A stretch of DNA of 64,000 nucleotides from Proteus columbae (GTDB lineage: Bacteria > Pseudomonadota > Gammaproteobacteria > Enterobacterales > Enterobacteriaceae): the NCBI RefSeq assembly GCF_009914335.1, contig NZ_CP043925.1, positions 3,844,001-3,908,000 of the forward strand, given 5' to 3'. The translations under genes and the position numbers were made by a program. The notes beneath the pieces are model-generated. The model was given only the letters and a program-made list of their open reading frames with translations. It ran no database searches and was not told the origin of the DNA. This document shows, piece after piece, positions 10,566-19,868 of the stretch. The stretch's first letter is position 1. Each line of letters begins with the position of its first letter.

Positions 10566-10581
10566 ACGCAATCGATTACTT
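10566..10581 (+). promoter_or_regulatory. PurR operator upstream of the adenine permease gene
   Basis: ACGCAATCGATTACTT matches the PurR consensus ANGCAANCGNTTNCNT at every defined position. It lies 70 bp before the adeP start, which suggests repression by PurR when hypoxanthine or guanine is present. Confidence 0.8.
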
Positions 10582-10651
10582 TTTTAGGTGCAGTTCTGGT
10601 TTTATTTGTGTAGGATAAAGCGAAAAACATTTTTTTTGGGATCTTTTGTCT

Positions 10652-12010
10652 ATGAGCATGTCATCACCAAATTCTGGTTCACAGGGTTTGCTCCAACGTG
10701 TGTTTAAGCTACAAGAACACGGTACAAACGCTCGCACTGAACTAATTGCGGGTATCACGACTTTCTTAACGATGGTTTATATTATCTTCGTTAACCCTCA
10801 AATCCTCGCTGCTGCGAATATGGATATCAAAGCCGTCTTCGTGACGACCTGCTTAATTGCAGCTTTCGGCAGTATTTTAATGGGACTCGTTGCAAATTTA
10901 CCTATTGCGGTTGCCCCTGCAATGGGTCTAAACGCCTTCTTTGCCTTTGTCGTTGTTGGCGCAATGGGTTATTCATGGGAAGTCGCGATGGGTGCGATTT
11001 TCTGGGGTGCAGTAGGACTATTTTTACTGACTCTTTTTCGTATTCGTTATTGGATAATTGCCCATATCCCATTGAGTTTACGTGTTGGTATTACGAGCGG
11101 TATCGGACTGTTTATCGCCATGATGGGACTAAAAAACTCCGGTATTATTATTCCGAATAATGACACCATCGTCACTATTGGTAACTTTGCCTCTCATAAC
11201 GTGTTATTAGGTGCCTTAGGCTTTTTTATTATCGCCATTCTTGCCGCGCGTAATATTCACGCCGCAATTCTTATCTCAATTGTTATCACCACTGTTATTG
11301 GTCTTCTCTTAGGGGATGTTCAATATCAAGGTATCTTTGCTATGCCGCCTTCTATCACCACTGTTGTTGGTAAAGTGGATATTGTCGGCGCGTTAGATAT
11401 TGGTCTTTCTGGTGTTATTTTTGCCTTTATGTTGGTTAACTTATTTGACTCATCAGGCACATTAATTGGTGTAACAGATAAAGCTGGTTTAACCGATGAC
11501 AAAGGCAAGTTTCCACGAATGAAACAAGCGTTATATGTCGATAGCTTAAGTTCTGTTGCAGGCTCTGCAATGGGTACATCTTCTGTCACTGCCTTTATCG
11601 AAAGCACTTCAGGGGTTTCTGTTGGTGGTCGTACAGGCTTAACCGCAGTTGTTGTTGGTATTCTTTTCCTACTCGCTATCTTCCTATCACCACTTGCAGG
11701 CATGGTGCCAAGTTACGCAACAGCTGGCGCATTAATTTATGTTGGTGTATTAATGACATCAAGTTTAACGCGCGTGAAATGGGATGACTTAACAGAATCA
11801 GTGCCCGCGTTTATCACTGCGGTAATGATGCCATTTAGCTTCTCAATCACCGAAGGTATCGCACTTGGTTTTATTGCCTATTGTGTAATGAAAGTGGGTA
11901 CATTCCGCTGGAAAGAAATTAACCTGTGTGTTGTGATTGTTTCACTGCTGTTTATTTTAAAAATATTACTAATTGATACTCATGTTATTGATTTGAATAA
12001 TTTATTCTAA
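10652..12010 (+). CDS. adeP: Adenine permease (NCS2 / AzgA-type)
   Basis: Proton-coupled purine transporter of the inner membrane. The 452-residue product closely follows E. coli AdeP (PurP, YieG): ERVFKLxEHGTxARTE-type start, FLTMVYIIFVNPQIL, APAMGLNAFFAFVVV, LVNLFDSSGTLIGVTDKAGL and SSVTAFIESTSGVSVGGRTG. The last of these holds part of the purine site. There are about 12-14 hydrophobic segments. The ATG at 10652 is preferred over a TTG at 10646 because GGGA lies about 10 bases upstream; an ATG at 10658 is also possible. Adenine specificity is inferred from similarity to AdeP rather than to the guanine/hypoxanthine carriers GhxP/GhxQ. A PurR box lies upstream and a terminator downstream. Confidence 0.9.
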   Translation: MSMSSPNSGSQGLLQRVFKLQEHGTNARTELIAGITTFLTMVYIIFVNPQILAAANMDIKAVFVTTCLIAAFGSILMGLVANLPIAVAPAMGLNAFFAFVVVGAMGYSWEVAMGAIFWGAVGLFLLTLFRIRYWIIAHIPLSLRVGITSGIGLFIAMMGLKNSGIIIPNNDTIVTIGNFASHNVLLGALGFFIIAILAARNIHAAILISIVITTVIGLLLGDVQYQGIFAMPPSITTVVGKVDIVGALDIGLSGVIFAFMLVNLFDSSGTLIGVTDKAGLTDDKGKFPRMKQALYVDSLSSVAGSAMGTSSVTAFIESTSGVSVGGRTGLTAVVVGILFLLAIFLSPLAGMVPSYATAGALIYVGVLMTSSLTRVKWDDLTESVPAFITAVMMPFSFSITEGIALGFIAYCVMKVGTFRWKEINLCVVIVSLLFILKILLIDTHVIDLNNLF

Positions 12011-12043
12011 TATTCAATAAATTAAGATCATTATGATACAGAC

Positions 12044-12070
12044 AAAACGGCACCAATAAAGTGCCGTTTT
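12044..12070 (+). terminator. Terminator after adeP
   Basis: Stem AAAACGGCAC (12044-12053) with GTGCCGTTTT (12061-12070), loop CAATAAA, ending in a T-run. Confidence 0.85.
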
Positions 12071-12090
12071 TTATAAGAAAAGAGGTGATT

Positions 12091-12402
12091 ATGCACGTGC
12101 TTCTACAAGTAGATTTCCCGTATCATGGCCCTTTCGGTGATGAAATGACACAAGCCATGGATGTATTATCTGCATCAATCAACCAAGAGCCTGGCTTTAT
12201 TTGGAAGATTTGGACTGAAAATAAAGAAACACAAAAAGCGGGAGGTATTTATCTTTTTGATTCAAAAGAAAACGCTCAAGCTTATTTAGATAAACACAGT
12301 GCTCGATTAAAATCTTTTGGTATTCCAGAAGTACGTGGTGATATTTTTTCAGTAAATCAGGCGTTAAGCTTAAAAAATCAAGCCTCTTTTTTGGCTAAGT
12401 AG
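12091..12402 (+). CDS. ydhR: YdhR-family monooxygenase-like protein
   Basis: Small dimeric alpha/beta-barrel protein of the YdhR family, related to antibiotic biosynthesis monooxygenases; the substrate is not known. 103 residues from the ATG at 12091, which follows AGAGGTG. A longer reading from 12061 would start inside the adeP terminator. It follows E. coli YdhR (101) closely: LLQVDFxYHGPFGDEM, SINQEPGFIWKIWTE and GGIYLFDSKENAQAYLDKH. It stands alone between terminators. Confidence 0.9.
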   Translation: MHVLLQVDFPYHGPFGDEMTQAMDVLSASINQEPGFIWKIWTENKETQKAGGIYLFDSKENAQAYLDKHSARLKSFGIPEVRGDIFSVNQALSLKNQASFLAK

Positions 12403-12408
12403 CGACAA

Positions 12409-12434
12409 GCACAAGTGTTATATCTCACTTGTGC
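12409..12434. terminator. Convergent terminator between ydhR and the GNAT gene
   Basis: Perfect 9-bp stem GCACAAGTG (12409-12417) with CACTTGTGC (12426-12434), loop TTATATCT. It sits 7 bases after ydhR and before the stop of the facing gene, with T-rich sequence on the plus side. Confidence 0.75.
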
Positions 12435-12451
12435 CTATCTATTTTCTGCAA

Positions 12452-13000
12452 TTACTCTACTTTGGTGGGCAATAACAACCCAAAAATAGCAGAATCAGAC
12501 ACTTCATCCCCCACAATCCAACGCTGTTTAAGATACCCTTCTTGTTCAAAACCTAATTTCGCTAACAACGCAGCTGATGCTTTATTATCTGGGTGGATAT
12601 CCGCTTCTAAACGGCGAACAGATAGATGTGTATAGAGATACTCAATAAACGCCACCATAGCTTCTTTCATCATGCCTTTTCCTCGATAAATTGTATCAAG
12701 GCAATACCCTATTTCGCCACGTCGTGAATTAGGATAATGGTTAAAGAAAACACACATTCCCATTAATGTATGTGTTGCCTTATCAATTACCGCTAAGCGC
12801 AGATACTCTTTTCTTTCCATATGAGTGATATCTTGAATAATATCTTCCTGTGCTTCTTGCCGTGATTGCCAAGGGAGATGGCTCCAGTAGCGCGTCACTT
12901 CAGGTGAACTCATGATCTTAAACCAATCTTCAGCATCCCCCATTTCAAAGGGACGCAATATCAATCTTTCTGTTTCGACCCGAATATCAGCGTAACGCAT
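12452..13000 (-). CDS. GNAT acetyltransferase, RimJ/RimL type
   Basis: Probable N-acetyltransferase using acetyl-CoA. 182 residues with the RimJ/L layout: TERLILRPFEMGDAEDWFKI at the start, the acetyl-CoA loop in CLDTIYRGKGMMKEAM (Q/RxxGxG/A form RGKGMM, about 108-113) and DIHPDNKASAALLAKLGFEQEGYLKQRW near the end. The acceptor cannot be named. It starts 2 bases after the stop of the upstream GT39-like gene, so it may modify the same substrate or only share its promoter. Confidence 0.85.
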   Translation of the reverse strand: MRYADIRVETERLILRPFEMGDAEDWFKIMSSPEVTRYWSHLPWQSRQEAQEDIIQDITHMERKEYLRLAVIDKATHTLMGMCVFFNHYPNSRRGEIGYCLDTIYRGKGMMKEAMVAFIEYLYTHLSVRRLEADIHPDNKASAALLAKLGFEQEGYLKQRWIVGDEVSDSAIFGLLLPTKVE

Positions 13001-13002
13001 CT

Positions 13003-14475
13003 CTACTTTTCCTTATGTGTTTTTGGAGCCACAAAAGCAATACAAACTGGCTCAGTAATGGCATCTGGTTCAGCACGGAACATTATCTCTTGAGTATCGG
13101 CTATTTTTAAACTCGGCCAGTGCTTTAATCCTTCATCAAAATGTGCTTTTTCACAGTAATAACCAACTTCACTTACCAATACGACACCTTTTTCTTCTAA
13201 TTGTTGAAGTGTAATATGCCGATTATAAATGTTAGGAGGTTGCACATTCTCTTCTAACACCCAAGGCTGTGAAGATAATGGTCTATCTTTACCATAAAAA
13301 GTTACCCATTCATGCATATATTCACCTCCCACATACGCAAGTGGCGTGTGATAATGTTGATGCCAAGCTTGTTCAACATCTTGCACAAAGGTTTTTACAC
13401 CAATAAATTTTTGTCCTGCATTACGTACATTAGCGGCTTGAACGACTGTATAACCAGAAACAACCAACATACCAAAAACACCTAAACCATACAGTGCGCC
13501 ACGTAATGAACGTTTAGGCATTACACTAATTGAGCCCACAAAAAGTGCAGTCGCAATCGACATAAAGGGTTGTAACCACTCGCTGATACGCCCCCCTTCA
13601 TGAAAACTAAACCAGATAAAAATAATCGTTAATGGAAACAGAAAAATAAAATTGAGTAATTGGCTATCTTTAGAAGCAGACCAACTTACACGTCCACCAT
13701 AAAAACGTAAAATTCCCCACATTAAAACCACAGGATAAAAAACGGTCAGTGCCGCGCGCGTTGTACGTAAATTAAAACGGTTTTCAATTTGTGAATCGAC
13801 CCACTTAAACGCTGCAAAGTCGGTTTGCCATAACCAAATAAAATTCGGAATAACAAAAGCAAACCAAATAGCTAATGCTAAATAGAAATAAGGAGAACAA
13901 TAGCTTGCTCGGACTTTAGGTACAAAAAGGCTTGATAAAAACACAGAACCAATAAAAGCTAATGATGAATACTTCCCCATTGTGGCAATTCCCATAGCGA
14001 TAGCGAAACCAATCCAATACTTTTGATTATCATTAATCGCACAAAGGAAAAAATAGAACGCCCATGCCCAACAACCAACTAGAATATAGTTATCGTTATA
14101 AGGGATAATATCAAAGTTGATAACGCCAGATAAATTAAGCGCCAACATAGCAAACCAAGCTAGGTTAGTATTTTGTGTCAACTTGTAGGCTAAGTTCCAA
14201 ACGCCTAGTAGCCCAACAGCAATGACAATAAAGTGGATAAAATACCAATAAAAGCTAAAATCGATACCGCCGTAAATAGCGGGTGTCATTATAAAACCCA
14301 CAAACCAAGGATTTTTGGGGGAGCCCCACCCTCCGTTAGTGCCCCAATTGACAGCCTCAACGGCATCATAAGGCACAGTAGGGTCAAAGAGATAACTCAC
14401 TAAGATCCAAAGAGTCGCATAACCAATAACCCACCAATATACTGGTTTACGTAATTGTGCAGATGATAATGTCAT
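13003..14475 (-). CDS. Multi-pass membrane glycosyltransferase, GT39/ArnT-like
   Basis: Probable polyprenyl-phosphate-sugar transferase of the PMT_2/ArnT fold acting at the outer face of the inner membrane. 490 residues, about 11-12 hydrophobic segments, and a soluble C-terminal domain (about 380-490). The first periplasmic loop carries an Asp-x-x-Glu pair (VPYDAVEAVNWG), the position of the catalytic acid in this fold, and IPYNDNYILVG follows later. The acceptor (lipid A, O-antigen or other) is not known. It is the first gene of a two-gene unit with the GNAT gene. Confidence 0.75.
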   Translation of the reverse strand: MTLSSAQLRKPVYWWVIGYATLWILVSYLFDPTVPYDAVEAVNWGTNGGWGSPKNPWFVGFIMTPAIYGGIDFSFYWYFIHFIVIAVGLLGVWNLAYKLTQNTNLAWFAMLALNLSGVINFDIIPYNDNYILVGCWAWAFYFFLCAINDNQKYWIGFAIAMGIATMGKYSSLAFIGSVFLSSLFVPKVRASYCSPYFYLALAIWFAFVIPNFIWLWQTDFAAFKWVDSQIENRFNLRTTRAALTVFYPVVLMWGILRFYGGRVSWSASKDSQLLNFIFLFPLTIIFIWFSFHEGGRISEWLQPFMSIATALFVGSISVMPKRSLRGALYGLGVFGMLVVSGYTVVQAANVRNAGQKFIGVKTFVQDVEQAWHQHYHTPLAYVGGEYMHEWVTFYGKDRPLSSQPWVLEENVQPPNIYNRHITLQQLEEKGVVLVSEVGYYCEKAHFDEGLKHWPSLKIADTQEIMFRAEPDAITEPVCIAFVAPKTHKEK

Positions 14476-14663
14476 AATAAATAGAAATTTAAGTTAATTA
14501 ATTTAATTTAGTCGTTAATTGACGTCACAACACAGTAAAGTATAGTGAAATGAACCGCACATTGTACGTGAGCAAAAATTAAATTGTCTTAAATTTGCGC
14601 TTTTATTGAAATTTTGTTTCTGATAGATTGCGCAACCAAGAAGATCACTATCGAGTTACCATT

Positions 14664-15161
14664 ATGAATATGATTAAAAGAAAGCCCGCAGCTAAAGCAC
14701 GTAAGAAATCGCGTGAAGAGCTGAACGCGGAAGGACGTGAACGTAAACGTCAAAAGAAACACCGTGGCAATCCTGCCGGTAACCGTCAGCAGGAAGCGGA
14801 AAATAAACAGCAAGCGAACAATACAGCGCCGAAAGATCCACGTATTGGTAGCAAAAAACCGATCCCTCTGATTGTGGGCGATGCACCAAAAGTTGCGAAG
14901 AAAAAACCTGCGCCAGTTAAAGTAGAGCCCGTTCGTTTAACACCTGAGCAAGAGTTAGACCTATTAGAAAACGATGCACGCTTAGATGAATTACTGTCTC
15001 GTCTTGAAAACGGTGAAAAACTCAACGCAGAAGAGCAGGCTTATACTGAGAAAACCCTTGATCGCATTGATGAATTAATGGTTGAGCTAGGTATTGAGTT
15101 TGAAGATGATGACGATGAAGAAAAAACTGAAGACATCATGCAATTATTGAAAGGTAAATAA
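14664..15161 (+). CDS. yihI: Der GTPase-activating protein YihI
   Basis: Modulates the ribosome-assembly GTPase Der (EngA) in enterobacteria. The 165-residue product has the family layout: very basic N-terminus (KARKKSREELNAEGRERKRQKKHRG), the motif APKDPRIGSKKPIPL, a helical middle with LDLLENDARLDELLSRLE, and an acidic tail (FEDDDDEE). The ATG at 14664 is chosen because it gives the E. coli-like length (169); a nearby ATG at 14670 is possible. A strong terminator follows. Confidence 0.93.
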   Translation: MNMIKRKPAAKARKKSREELNAEGRERKRQKKHRGNPAGNRQQEAENKQQANNTAPKDPRIGSKKPIPLIVGDAPKVAKKKPAPVKVEPVRLTPEQELDLLENDARLDELLSRLENGEKLNAEEQAYTEKTLDRIDELMVELGIEFEDDDDEEKTEDIMQLLKGK

Positions 15162-15199
15162 TCAAAAGGCTAATCATTTTCCTTGATTACCTTACATCT

Positions 15200-15237
15200 A
15201 ACGGATATCAATAACTTATTGATATCCGTTATTTTTT
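15200..15237 (+). terminator. Terminator after yihI
   Basis: Perfect 15-bp inverted repeat (15200-15214 with 15216-15230, core GGATATC and GATATCC) separated by one base, followed by ATTTTTTAT. Confidence 0.9.
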
Positions 15238-15386
15238 ATAGCTCGCTCTCTCTTTTACTTTTCATTAATACTCATTATTAACAATAGATTAAATAACCCT
15301 CTCAAGCTCAGATAACTCCATCTATTCCTCTCTTGTTATCCCTGATATCCTATTTTTCTATCTTTAATATACGAGTGATAAAAAAT

Positions 15387-16826
15387 ATGGATAACAGACA
15401 GCAGTACTTAGATATCGCAGCCGGGCAAGGAGAAAAAGTGCCCTCTCGTATAGTGGCCTTCCCTGCACAGCCACTAAACTATGCGCTTATTGAACAACGC
15501 TTAGAAGAACAGACCGATTACACTGATGGTGAGATAAATTATCTAAGTGAAAATATTGACGATGGTTTTTTCTATCGCTGCCAACATGGTGATGACGAGT
15601 TACATTTTTTTGTCTGTCTTTACCCTCGTGATAAAGATTACGAAATACGTCCAATGTATTCGACTGATGAACTTACACCACAACTACTCGCGCATGCGAA
15701 TTCGACAACTCAAGACTTATTATTAGAAACACTTTTTACTGAAACTTTGCATCCTTTAGCAAGCTATCGCCATCAACTGAATTTTCTTAATATCATCGCA
15801 CCTGAAATGGTCTTAGCATTAGATGAATCAGCGGCAGGTAAAGCATTAACACCTGAGTGGATACGCTTTCAATTAGAAACGCCCGATCTCTATCCTGAAG
15901 TAGAAAGCTTATATGTTATTCATGCTGTCTATGACACAGAAAATGATCCACCAACTATGTTTTGGTTCCATACGCATGGATTAGCGCGTTGCGGCTTAAC
16001 AGAAGTCGATTTAGTTATTCCAAGTATGCTTGAATCTTACTATGGTATTCCTGATCTCTTCCGCTGCTTTGTTAACAACAGTATTAATCATCGCCAAATT
16101 GAATTTGGTGAACCGATGCTGTGTGGTCAAACATCATCAGGTTTGGAGTATCTTGTCGCATTACCTTTTGAAGAAGGTATTCGTCATATTAATCAATCAA
16201 CACCTCTTGGTAGCCTTAGACCTTTAGAAGAGATGCGTTATGACACTGAAGGCGCACCAAATGGCGTTTTCTTGGGTGATTTGGCTGATCGTGATGAATA
16301 TCATCAACACCCTTCTTCTATGCTATTTAGAACCAATGAAGAAAATCCTGTTTTAGAAACCTTCTTTAAAGGTTATGAAGAGCAACAAGCGATGATGCTA
16401 CTGCGTAGCAATGAAGAAACCTATGAGATGTCTGAAAAAGCCAAGCGACGCTGGGAATACTTCGTTTCTATGTTTGATAACTACAATCAACCGCCTGTTG
16501 AGAAAAAAAGTGGTTTTCTCTCCAAATTATTAGGAAAAGACAAACCCGAAGAGACTGAAAACCCGTGGCAGTTTATGATCAAGTTCGGCATTCCTTATGG
16601 TGAAGAGGAAGAGCTAGAGCATATGTGGTTTGTGCCACAGTCTCGTGATGGAGACACCGTTTATGCAAAATTACTCAACGTGCCATTTTATGTTGAGGAT
16701 ATGCAAGAAGGTGAAATCTATCCTATCAACACCGCATTAATAACTGATTGGGTCGTTTCATACGAAGACGATAGTTATACCCCGAACAATATTTACCAAC
16801 TTTTTAGCCACCAGCAAACTCACTAA
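15387..16826 (+). CDS. DUF4026 / DUF2314 protein
   Basis: Function unknown. 479 residues, soluble and acidic, no signal peptide. The N-terminal and middle part (about 1-370) resembles DUF4026. The C-terminal part (about 395-475) resembles DUF2314, with ENPWQFMIKFGIPYGEEEELEHMWF and DWVVSYEDDSYTPNNIYQLF. A Lys/Gly-rich linker (KKSGFLSKLLGKDK) separates them. The ATG at 15387 is preferred over an upstream ATG at 15333 because the latter adds a hydrophobic stretch unlike the family. The gene is alone in its transcription unit. Confidence 0.8.
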   Translation: MDNRQQYLDIAAGQGEKVPSRIVAFPAQPLNYALIEQRLEEQTDYTDGEINYLSENIDDGFFYRCQHGDDELHFFVCLYPRDKDYEIRPMYSTDELTPQLLAHANSTTQDLLLETLFTETLHPLASYRHQLNFLNIIAPEMVLALDESAAGKALTPEWIRFQLETPDLYPEVESLYVIHAVYDTENDPPTMFWFHTHGLARCGLTEVDLVIPSMLESYYGIPDLFRCFVNNSINHRQIEFGEPMLCGQTSSGLEYLVALPFEEGIRHINQSTPLGSLRPLEEMRYDTEGAPNGVFLGDLADRDEYHQHPSSMLFRTNEENPVLETFFKGYEEQQAMMLLRSNEETYEMSEKAKRRWEYFVSMFDNYNQPPVEKKSGFLSKLLGKDKPEETENPWQFMIKFGIPYGEEEELEHMWFVPQSRDGDTVYAKLLNVPFYVEDMQEGEIYPINTALITDWVVSYEDDSYTPNNIYQLFSHQQTH

Positions 16827-16850
16827 TTAGCGGGTATTTACAATAACAAC

Positions 16851-16886
16851 GCGAGCTTTTCATTTAAAAAACGATGAAGAGCTCGC
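16851..16886 (+). other. Stem-loop downstream of the DUF2314 gene
   Basis: Inverted repeat 16851-16863 (GCGAGCTTTTCAT) with 16874-16886 (ATGAAGAGCTCGC), one mismatch, loop about 10 bases. There is no T-run, so termination is uncertain. The remainder of the 410-bp gap 16827-17236 carries the feo promoter and its FNR and Fur sites. Confidence 0.5.
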
Positions 16887-17049
16887 CATGCTAATCGCCT
16901 TAAAATCTGCTGTCATATTGTGACCCGTTAATATCATTAATTAATTGTTATTTTATTGCTACATTGACACTTCAACTCTTCACATTCTGTTTTTGTCTAG
17001 TAACAGATAAGGTAAACAGCCTATTTTCATCTCAATATCTTTTCTCTGG

Positions 17050-17063
17050 TTGATTTAAATCAA
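17050..17063 (+). promoter_or_regulatory. FNR site upstream of feoABC
   Basis: TTGATTTAAATCAA is an exact match to the FNR consensus TTGAT-N4-ATCAA. A TAAATT/TTATAC-like -10 lies about 30 bp downstream, which fits class II activation (site centred near -41). It predicts anaerobic induction of ferrous iron uptake, as for E. coli feo. Confidence 0.85.
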
Positions 17064-17104
17064 GTGCAGATATGCATAGACTAGGCTAAATTATACCCAA
17101 TAAG

Positions 17105-17123
17105 GATAATTATAATTCTCATT
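17105..17123 (+). promoter_or_regulatory. Fur box 1 upstream of feoABC
   Basis: GATAATTATAATTCTCATT matches 14 of 19 positions of the Fur consensus GATAATGATAATCATTATC. It lies just after the predicted transcription start, where bound Fe-Fur would block the promoter. Confidence 0.65.
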
Positions 17124-17187
17124 AGCATTAAAAATATTTATTATAATTAACCTTAATATTATTATGTGAATTCTCATACACATTAAT

Positions 17188-17206
17188 AATTATCAGTATC
17201 ATTATT
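17188..17206 (+). promoter_or_regulatory. Fur box 2 upstream of feoABC
   Basis: AATTATCAGTATCATTATT matches 13 of 19 positions of the Fur consensus, with the 3' half (ATCATTAT) intact. It lies 30 bp before the feoA start. Confidence 0.55.
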
Positions 17207-17236
17207 CTTTGTATCAATATTCGTGGAAGGACAATC

Positions 17237-17473
17237 ATGTCTCTGATCCCAAATCACAGTTATAAAATCTTGAGCTACTCACCTCAGATTAGCCCTGCAT
17301 ACAGACAGAAATTATTATCTTTAGGTATGTTACCTGGCGCTGTGTTTAACGTTATTCGTATCGCACCACTGGGTGATCCTATTCAAATAGAAACGCACCG
17401 AGTATCCCTAATTTTGAGAAAAAAAGATCTCGCACTCATTAATCTTAGCGAAGTGGTTCATAACGAAAAATAA
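17237..17473 (+). CDS. feoA: Ferrous iron transport protein FeoA
   Basis: Small SH3-like cytoplasmic partner of FeoB. 78 residues, start preceded by GGAAGGA. The family pattern [40 protein letters not shown] is clear. It is the first gene of feoABC. The gap of 48 bases to feoB lacks a terminator. Confidence 0.95.
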   Translation: MSLIPNHSYKILSYSPQISPAYRQKLLSLGMLPGAVFNVIRIAPLGDPIQIETHRVSLILRKKDLALINLSEVVHNEK

Positions 17474-17521
17474 TCGTTATTTCTCATTCAACCAGGCAAG
17501 ACAACTATTGGCATCACTATT

Positions 17522-19849
17522 ATGACTCCTCTCACTATAGGCCTTATCGGTAATCCCAATGCTGGTAAAACAACACTCTTTAATCAGTTAACAGGCTCTC
17601 GCCAGCGTGTGGGTAACTGGGCGGGTGTAACGGTCGAACGCAAAGTTGGTCGTTTCACAACTGCAAATCATAAAATTGAGCTCGTCGATTTACCCGGCAC
17701 TTACTCTTTAACGACAATCTCAGAACAGACATCGCTTGATGAGCAAATTGCCTGCCATTTCATTTTAAGTAATGAAGCAGACATGCTGATTAACGTGGTT
17801 GATGCATCAAATCTTGAGCGTAACCTCTATTTGACATTGCAACTACTTGAGCTTGGTATTCCGTGCATCGTGGCATTAAATATGCTCGACATTGCAGAAC
17901 ACCAAGATATGCAAATTGATATCAAGGCACTTTCAGAGCAACTGGGTTGCCCTGTTATTCCAATGGTTTCAACCAAAGCATCGGGAATTGATAAGCTCAA
18001 AGAAGCCATTGATACCTTCCCTGCTGAAAAGAAAAAACCACAAGAATTACTGACGTCTTATCCGATATGGTTACTTAATGAAGTCGAGGCACTTGCTGAA
18101 AAAATTAATCACGATGAGTTTAATTTACAGCAACGTCGTTGGATGGCATTACAGTGTTTAGAAGGGGATATCTATACCCATCAACGCGCCCAAATCACGA
18201 CAGAAGATATCAAAACGATCCGTCAACGCATTCAGGACGAGCATAACAATGAACCTGAATTAGTCATTGCAGATGCCCGTTATCAAAATATTGAGCGTAT
18301 CTGTCATACCGTGATTAATATGGAAGCCATTAAGCCGAATATTCTGACGCAAAATATCGATAAAGTGATATTAAACCGTTGGTTAGGTGTTCCTATCTTC
18401 CTGTTTATTATGTATTTAATGTTCGTTCTAGCAATTAACATTGGTGGTGCTTTACAGCCTGCTTTTGAAGGTGGCTCTGAAGCTATCTTTATCCATGGTA
18501 TTCAATGGATTGGTGCAACCTTTAACTTCCCTGAATGGCTGACCATTTTCCTTGCTCAAGGTATCGGTGGTGGTATCAATACCGTTCTGCCATTAGTGCC
18601 ACAAATCGGGATGATGTACCTGTTCTTATCTATTCTTGAAGATTCAGGTTATATGGCGCGAGCTGCTTTTGTGATGGATAGATTGATGCAGGCTCTGGGT
18701 TTACCTGGTAAATCATTTGTACCACTTATTGTCGGTTTTGGCTGTAACGTACCTTCCATTATGGGTGCGCGTACACTAGATGCACCAAGAGAACGTCTGA
18801 TCACCGTATTGATGGCACCGTTTATGTCTTGTGGTGCGCGTTTAGCTATTTTTGCTGTGTTTGCTGCTGCTTTCTTTGGTAAAAATGGCGCAAGTGTTGT
18901 TTTCTCACTTTATCTTCTGGGTATTGTGGTTGCTATCCTCACAGGCTTACTGCTAAAACACACCATTATGCGTGGTGAAGCCTCACCTTTCGTGATGGAG
19001 CTGCCGGTTTATCACGTTCCTCACCTAAAAACGTTACTGATGCAAACATGGCAACGTCTAAAAGGCTTCGTGGTACGTGCAGGTAAAGTCATTATTATTG
19101 CCAGTATGTTTATTGGTGCGCTAAACAGCTTTACCTTCTCAGGTAAACCTGCGGATAACATCAATGATTCAGCGCTAGCTTCTGTCAGTAAAGTGATCAC
19201 ACCATTACTGCAACCTATTGGTGTTCACAACGATAACTGGCAAGCAACGGTTGGTTTAGTCACTGGTGCAATGGCAAAAGAAGTGGTAGTAGGAACATTA
19301 AATACCCTCTATACCGCAGAAAGTATTGTTAATGAGCCTTTTGATCCTGAAGAATTCGACCTGTGGGGCGAAATTGGTGACGCCTTTGGTGAAACATGGG
19401 ATAGCTTAAAAGAAACCTTCACGCTAGCTGCGCTTTCTAACCCAATTGAAGCCAGTAAAGGTGATGGCGAAATGGATACAGGCACCATGGGCACCATGGG
19501 CGCTAAATTTGGTTCAGGCATTGCGGCATACAGCTACTTAATCTTTGTTTTACTGTATGTACCTTGCGTTTCAGTCATGGGTGCTATTGCCCGTGAAACA
19601 AGCCGTGGTTGGATGACTTTCTCTATTCTTTGGGGATTAAATATTGCTTACTCATTGGCAGCCCTGTTCTATCAAGTGGCAACCTTCAGTGAACATCCAC
19701 AAAGCAGTGGCATAACGATTGCTGCTGTGGTTATCTTCAACTTAATTTTATTTATCTTGTTGCGTAATGCGCGTAGTCGCCTAACAATTAACTTAAGCAA
19801 TAAACCTTCATTGTCTAAACAATGTTGTTCAAAAGGTAGTTGTCACTAA
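17522..19849 (+). CDS. feoB: Ferrous iron permease FeoB
   Basis: Inner-membrane Fe(II) transporter with an N-terminal G-protein domain. 775 residues (E. coli 773). GTPase motifs: G1 GNPNAGKT at 10-17, G3 DLPG at 56-59, G4 NMLD at 120-123. A helical GDI-like region follows, then the two Gate motifs (LPLVPQIGMMYLFLSILEDSGYMARAAFVMD and the GFGCNVPSIM Cys motif). The C-terminus is Cys-rich (KQCCSKGSCH), a potential metal site. The ATG at 17522 has only a weak ribosome site, so coupling to feoA is likely. Confidence 0.97.
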   Translation: MTPLTIGLIGNPNAGKTTLFNQLTGSRQRVGNWAGVTVERKVGRFTTANHKIELVDLPGTYSLTTISEQTSLDEQIACHFILSNEADMLINVVDASNLERNLYLTLQLLELGIPCIVALNMLDIAEHQDMQIDIKALSEQLGCPVIPMVSTKASGIDKLKEAIDTFPAEKKKPQELLTSYPIWLLNEVEALAEKINHDEFNLQQRRWMALQCLEGDIYTHQRAQITTEDIKTIRQRIQDEHNNEPELVIADARYQNIERICHTVINMEAIKPNILTQNIDKVILNRWLGVPIFLFIMYLMFVLAINIGGALQPAFEGGSEAIFIHGIQWIGATFNFPEWLTIFLAQGIGGGINTVLPLVPQIGMMYLFLSILEDSGYMARAAFVMDRLMQALGLPGKSFVPLIVGFGCNVPSIMGARTLDAPRERLITVLMAPFMSCGARLAIFAVFAAAFFGKNGASVVFSLYLLGIVVAILTGLLLKHTIMRGEASPFVMELPVYHVPHLKTLLMQTWQRLKGFVVRAGKVIIIASMFIGALNSFTFSGKPADNINDSALASVSKVITPLLQPIGVHNDNWQATVGLVTGAMAKEVVVGTLNTLYTAESIVNEPFDPEEFDLWGEIGDAFGETWDSLKETFTLAALSNPIEASKGDGEMDTGTMGTMGAKFGSGIAAYSYLIFVLLYVPCVSVMGAIARETSRGWMTFSILWGLNIAYSLAALFYQVATFSEHPQSSGITIAAVVIFNLILFILLRNARSRLTINLSNKPSLSKQCCSKGSCH

Positions 19850-19868
19850 GTGACAAAGGAAAAGTAAG

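Noticed and set aside
10417..10651. Purine riboswitch before adeP
   Set aside because: No conserved purine aptamer core was recognised and a full PurR operator explains purine control.
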